Shown piece by piece: positions 58,852 to 64,000 of a DNA stretch of 64,000 bases. The position numbers were made by a program, and so were the translations under genes. Origin of the DNA: Lepidonotus clava. Taxonomy: Eukaryota; Annelida; Polychaeta; Phyllodocida; Polynoidae. Below the pieces are notes generated by a model, which was given only the letters and a program-made list of their open reading frames with translations, ran no database searches and had not been told where the DNA came from. Each line of letters starts with the position of its first letter. The stretch's first letter is position 1. Where the stretch lies: positions 38,156,378 through 38,220,377 of the forward strand of contig OW387139.1 of assembly GCA_936440205.1 (NCBI GenBank), read 5' to 3'.

Positions 58852-61589
58852 AATGAAACGCTCTCATGCAATATCCGAGTGCATGTTACCTATTTAATCT
58901 GCTGTATTGAGGATAAGGACGTGCAATAACACGTATTTATCTTTGATATATTTATGGGCAGAGCGCGGGGATGGAACGCGGCACCATAGTGTCACGTCTC
59001 CCTATACAATATGATTATGGCCCGGTAGGGTGTGCAGTGTTTGACCACCAAACACCACTCACCCTGATGGGCGCCGCACAACCCCCGTCCCCGGCCCAAG
59101 GGTGGGGTGCGCCTCCCCGCCGGGCAGGGCTGGGTGTTGACGTGACCTTTACTGGGCCCTGGAGGCTACAGGGTGGGCAGTCGTCGGACCCTGGAGGCAG
59201 GGTGGGGTATGCAGAAATGGGCTGAGGGGTGGGGTGGATGGGGTGGTTTTGGGTTCCAAAAGGGTATCTGGTATTGGTATCAAACGCATCGCAAAAAAGT
59301 GCATTAAATGTTGATGACCTGCATGCGAACTGTTACATACTAAAATCGTTGTATATTCGTGTATAAATGTTTGTATCTATATGTTGCTTCCGATAGAGAT
59401 AGACAACTTATATTTTCTTGATAAAAAGCCCAATTCAAAATAGCCATATAACAAGAATGTAAGAAGCTTGCCGTCCCTTTTCATCTATGTAATCCTGACT
59501 TTATGCTTTCCTTAAAACTTCTTTTTTTTCATTTATTAAACCGTAATCAATTACAAGAATTGATCTCCCGTTTAGGTAGTAATACAACTATTTCTTAAAT
59601 GATTAGACCATTATTCGACAAAGTAAATATGACAGCTGTTGATTGTGGTTCTAAACCAGTTATCATCTTAGAACTACTCACCTAGACCACCGTCTTTAAA
59701 AGCCTGCAGGGGCGATTAGGAAAAAGGCCAGTAGGAATTGACTCCTACAGAGAAATATGCAGTGGCATAGTCAGTAGACGAGTCACTACCTAGCTGTACT
59801 AGGGTGACATGAGACAGACCATCAGTCTGTAGTAAAGTGACATGAGACTCGGCGTAAATTGTCATAACGAGCAGCTCGCCTAGAGCAGCTCGGGCCGGAC
59901 CAAGGCCGACGTCTGGACAAAATAGACCTGTGCCATACATCACATGATTACAGGTGATCAGTGGCCCTAGTCATATAGAAAGGTGGGGTCCAGGGGGTCG
60001 AGACCCTCCCATTTTGGTTGGTCTTTCTTCCATCAGTGGCGGATCCAGGATTGTAAATAGGAGAGGAAGCGCGTTTAAGAACTTATTTTGATAGGTTTTA
60101 GACCGAATTTAGTAATGAAAACCAGATAAAGAGAAACCTGTTCAAGAAAGTGCTGCACGTTATTCGAGTACATTTGTTTTTTCATAAGTGAACTTGAGAT
60201 GAGATGATTTTCTTATACATCGAGATCTTCAATAAGAAGTACACGATGCTGTCGGATAGTCTATCTTGAGTGGGTGGATACTTTGTCCTTTAAAAAAGTA
60301 GGAGATAATGGAATATGATTCGGCCACCATATCTGATAGTAGGCCTATGTGAGGTAAGAGCATATTAAGATATGGATCACTTAATGTGAATGTGGTGATA
60401 AGAGTTTCCTAAGCGTGGCTTTCCCAACGTGAAACTGTTATGGTATAGATCGGCATAGAAAAAAGAAGTCCTCACATTTAAACAATACAAATCGTGTAAA
60501 AAGGAATAAATAGAAAAAGAAAAGTAGGTGGCAGAACCCGTTTCATGCTGTCAGTGAGTCACATATTGTGGATCTTAAGGTATGTCATAACACGGCAGAC
60601 TTCCTGAACACATCGGAATGTGTGGCACTCTCCACGTGTCAGAAGCATGTCAGAACAATGTACTACTTGCTTTACATGAAGAGGTTCTCTAAAGTGCTCA
60701 GAACATTTATAAGAGGGCTGTATCAGAATATATGTACTTTTTGTAAAAAAAGGAAATCCCCATTATGTTAAGGTCATGTATGTCTCTCATACATTGATGT
60801 ACAGGCATACATGTAAAATAACTGTGAATCTATTCAATCGTGTGTAGTTACTTATCAGGAGCGTGCAACCCTTCATAAATTTGCAAAAGATTTAAACAAA
60901 ATTAATTAATGTGCAACAAAACTAAAGTATTCATGGATATGAATTGTTATTTTCTATTACACTTTTACCAATACATATTAACGATGTGCGACACTTTTAG
61001 GATTATGCACTCCTTTGGTACATCTAAAATATCTTAGACCTCATGGTTCAAATGCCAACCTCCACATATTTGTGACAGTTGAAACCTCACCCAGTAAATC
61101 CCAACACCTACCGTACCTATAGTGGCTTGCAACACCCGGACCAAATATATGCTGGTTTTAGCTTACATCATTAGCTGCAAAAATCTAGGCGTGAACAATA
61201 CACCCTGTCGTCCCAACCAGCGCGTCCCGCATGGATGTGGGCGTGTAGGGGCATCGGTCATTTAATATGTCACCCCCTACACCTCTCACCTCGCCCATAT
61301 TGTATCAACACGCACACACGTACAGAGATGATAGTGGTGAACCATGCATAGGGTACATAGTCAGCCCTGCGTGGACCAACGCACGTACCACTCAGTGGAA
61401 TAGAGTGTGGACTTTTGCAGTCAACATTTAGATTTCAGTGGATTTTTGTGTGAAATATATGTCCATAGAAGTAAGGGTGGTCATATTGCATTTACTTTGG
61501 GTATTTGTCCCAATCGACATACTTTTATTATATAGGTAGTAAATAATATCCCTTCTGTGACTGTAACCAGATATATGTGAATCTATCAC
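58852..61589. other. No gene recognised; GC patch at 58970-59240 and motif cluster at 59800-59900
   Basis: 59183-59201 is the inverted partner of a 19-mer at 34708-34726. At 59804-59891 two GTGACATGAGAC copies 33 bp apart are followed by two GAGCAGCTC copies 14 bp apart. CAGTGGCGGATCCAGGA at 60033-60049 is a lone element terminus. The remainder is AT-rich. Confidence 0.5.
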
Positions 61590-62035
61590 ACACAGACTGG
61601 TCCATCGCAAATTAACTGGTCCATTGCACACTAATCGGTCTGTCACCATGGAGAGTCAACTCTTATTTTACTCTCCATGCTGTCACACACTAACCGGTCC
61701 ATAACAAACTAACCGCTGTATCATAGATTAACCAAGTCCGTGACATACTGACGATTTGATCACACAATAACCGGTCTATCACACACTAACCGGTACCTCA
61801 CACACTAACCAATCCATCACACGCCACCCAAGTCCGTCACACACCAACCATTTGATCACACACTAACCGGTACCTCACACACTAACATAGCCATCACAAA
61901 CGAACCAATTCCTCCACTCATTCATATTCATTACACTAACCAAGTCCGTCACACACCGACCATGACCATCACACATTAACCGGTCCATCACACACTAACC
62001 AGTTTACACTAACCGGTCCATCACAAACTAACTAA
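61590..62035. repeat. Minisatellite, about 18-19 bp unit ACCGGTCCATCACACACTA
   Basis: About twenty diverged units are present, some varied to AAGTCCGTCACACACC or CCATTTGATCACACACTA. The 33-bp hairpin at 61647-61679 is inserted in it. Confidence 0.9.
61647..61679. mobile_element. 33-bp hairpin insertion, copy 2, inside a minisatellite
   Basis: It is identical in length to copy 1, with arms CATGGAGAGTCAACT / ATTTTACTCTCCATG (two unpaired positions) and the same CTT loop. CTGTCAC abuts both ends (61640-61646 and 61680-61686). It interrupts a minisatellite whose normal unit continues smoothly if the hairpin and one flank copy are set aside, which supports insertion. Confidence 0.85.
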
Positions 62036-62194
62036 ATTCCTGCCTGTTTGGCACCCTGCCTGCTGGCCGACACGGTGACGGAGTCCCCGCCGATGACTCA
62101 GCCTCTGGCCAGGTTGGCATCATCTCATGATACTATAGACCCACTCACCGCTATCCACTCCCCACCCTAGAGGCCAAACCAAACCACACATTTT

Positions 62195-62361
62195 GGGGCC
62201 TTCCATTTAGTACGTACGCACATTTTCAAAAATTTCAGACCCACCCCCATTCCCCTGGGGCAAACGTACGCATTAGATTTGTACAAGAACGTACGCAAAT
62301 TTTCAAGAATGTCAGACCTCCCCTCCCCCCTAGATGCGTGCGTACTTAATGGAAGGTCCCC
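62195..62361 (+). mobile_element. MITE, GGGGCCTTCCAT family, copy 4
   Basis: Its termini GGGGCCTTCCATTTAGTACG and CGTACTTAATGGAAGGTCCC frame two internal direct units of about 75 bp, each with a CGTACGCA start and a C-rich end. It is the best-preserved copy of the four in this window. Confidence 0.85.
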
Positions 62362-62369
62362 AACCAGAG

Positions 62370-62790
62370 CTCAGGTACGGCTCGTAGTAGTTTAACAGTC
62401 ACAGAACACACACCGTCACAGGCCAAGTCGGAGCTAACCGGGCATACAACCCGGACAACTAGGGCACCACACGCTTCAGGAGTTATTATGACAAGGGGAG
62501 GAAAGTGGCACCATTAAGGCATTATTCTCCGCGTTTGTGATCGGACTCAAAATGGATCACTTTTTGCGAACCTGCCCAGATAACGTGAGGTGAGCTTATT
62601 TATAGATCTGCGTCACGGAGGTCCCTGTGATTAACTCCTGTGGCCTTCAGTGTGGTGATTGTGGGGGTGGGATAGGGAGCCGCAGTGAGTAGTGCCATCG
62701 TATGAAGGATGATAGCGGGGCCATTATTAACATTAATCTACAATATTGACATGGGCCGATTGACATTATATAAGTTATTTACAGAGGCTA
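62370..62790. promoter_or_regulatory. GC-balanced patch, possible enhancer or first exon
   Basis: It has texture like the patch at 30.7-32.5 kb. An ATG in good context at 62551 reads MDHFLRTCPDNV and meets a donor (GTGAG|GTGAGC) near 62588, so a small first exon is conceivable. No known protein starts this way to my knowledge. Confidence 0.25.
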
Positions 62791-63249
62791 GTGTCCCTAT
62801 GTTTCGGCATGACAGAATATATTATCAGATGTGTAGCAAACACGCTTTTGGTCTACTTATATAGAAAGTGGGCAAAAAACAGGCTGTAACTTTATTCCCT
62901 GGTATTGTGCAAACAATCTTTCCCTCGGATATTGATAGACAAGCTTTTGTCTGTAAAACATGTGTACATATTCATGTATGTGTCATCGAAATGTTAGTAT
63001 GATCTAAGGGGTCCATGCAGCATGTTAGGAAAACTGACCTAATCGTACACATATTGTACTGTGTTCTAACCTACAACCAGATGGCACATGACAACTCAGT
63101 TTTCAGGGTTAACTGTACAAGGGTTCTGGGCCATGTTGAGTACGCAAACGTCACCTATTTGTCCGGCCAACATAGCAGACAAGGTTTTGTTTATACTGGG
63201 GATGGGTGGGCGTGCCATGTGGACGACTTGTGACCTACATAATCCTGGA
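62791..63249. other. No gene recognised
   Basis: AT-rich with short random open frames. Confidence 0.5.
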
Positions 63250-63724
63250 CTGAGACCCGATTTACACTAGGCGATTTTCTGAGTAATTCTGTCCAGTTAG
63301 AATATCACCAAGGCTATTGTAATAGTTAAGTTGTGGCTGGTCAGAGAGGGAAGACTGGAGAGATCCAACTCTCAGCCAGGATAAATAAACATGTTTAAAA
63401 AAAAAAAAAAAAAAATATCACCTGAATTCCGTCGTAGAACTAAACAAAGAAAATCTAAAACTAAACAAAGAAATTCTAAAATGAAATATATGTTTTACGA
63501 ACGCCGTTTAGATTGGCTTGACCACTGTCGCTAAAAAAACCCACTAAAATCCTATTTATTGTTAACTGTGGTTGTATATTCCATTTGCCGAAGACTTCTG
63601 CCGTTTTTTCGTAAATTGCCTATATTCTCAATAAAGTCTTGTGCCCTAGAACCAAAGTTTTGTTTAAAAACGGTTAAGAACTAAAGCTTTGTCAAAAAGA
63701 CGGCTAGTGGAATACGGGCTTTAG
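63250..63724. mobile_element. DNA element of the CCACTAGGCG family, copy 3, with a nested retro-insertion
   Basis: The left end CTGAGACCCGATTTACACTA and the complemented right end CTAAAGCCCGTATTCCACTA are imperfect inverted repeats, each followed by a form of GGCGATTTT. The element is about 475 bp, of which about 105 bp is the later poly(A) insertion at 63310-63413. Confidence 0.62.
63310..63413 (+). mobile_element. Poly(A)-tailed retro-insertion with target duplication
   Basis: The insert ends with AATAAA (63384-63389), seven bases, then a run of A (63397-63415). AATATCACC flanks it exactly at 63301-63309 and 63414-63422. This is the signature of a LINE-mobilised RNA 3' end, either the tail of a LINE or a severely 5'-truncated retrocopy of an mRNA. 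Its source is not recognised. It inserted into the element at 63250-63724. Confidence 0.85.
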
Positions 63725-64000
63725 TGAAGCTAAGCGAAGGCGGTAGTGGTAGGAGGATGGTGGGGGAGGGCATTCCGGGGCAGGAGGAGTGGTGGGAGGG
63801 ACGATGGGGAAACTAGGTCAGAAGTACTGGAGGAGTCATCACCTTCATCCTAGATCTGTTCCCAGACCCTGGAGAGAGGGAGCCGCCCCCTACCTCCATA
63901 CCTACTACCACTGCCAGGAAAATGTCAAACACTGCCGGGAAAAAGTATATTTAACTGCCGGGAAAAACTCTGTAAATGCCAGGAAAAAGTAGCCAGACAG

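Noticed and set aside
1-64000. Retroviral, LTR or Polinton-like elements
   Set aside because: No reverse transcriptase, integrase, capsid or polymerase-like frames and no long terminal repeats were recognised.

Overview
This is animal nuclear DNA: spliced exons with GT/AG borders, a tRNA-derived SINE, many short DNA-transposon derivatives, minisatellites, and long AT-rich non-coding stretches. No bacterial operons, CRISPR arrays or viral genes were seen. The only gene identified with confidence is the 5' end of a RASA1 (p120 RasGAP) orthologue. The organism is probably a marine invertebrate. The strong excess of the palindrome TAGGCCTA reminds me of ambulacrarian (echinoderm/hemichordate) genomes, but that is an impression and the species is not determined.

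Layout. Positions 1-10255 (minus strand) hold the first two coding exons of RASA1: exon 1 at 10083-10255 and the N-terminal SH2 exon at 8196-8345. Intron 1 lies between them and contains a perfect 77-bp palindrome. At least 8.2 kb of intron 2 runs off the left edge and carries a SINE, a MITE and three minisatellites. A compact promoter-like stretch with an ETS site lies just upstream of the start codon. From 11.1 to 14 kb there are three inverted-repeat elements. A second promoter-like patch (E2F, CCAAT, YY1) lies at 14.55-14.77 kb. At 16.8-17.3 kb a minus-strand block includes one exon with a RecQ-type helicase Walker A motif (PTGYG|).

From about 17.3 kb to the right edge I recognise no gene. 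The region has a GC-rich low-complexity island (22.8-24.9 kb), several GC-richer patches dense in transcription-factor-like sites (26.5, 30.7-32.5, 33.7, 36.3, 45.4, 48.2, 50.3 and 62.4-62.8 kb), and scattered mobile-element relics. The patches could be enhancers, but only cross-species alignment could show that.

The most unusual signals are: (1) two copies of a 33-bp hairpin, each abutted exactly by a different 7-bp direct repeat, as if it were an extremely short mobile element; (2) nine copies of the 9-mer GAGCTGCTC (either strand) where about 0.5 is expected; (3) the 77-bp perfect palindrome in RASA1 intron 1; (4) tail-only SINE insertions with clean target-site duplications; (5) a RASA1 N-terminus reduced to 58 residues before the SH2 domain, against about 180 in human.
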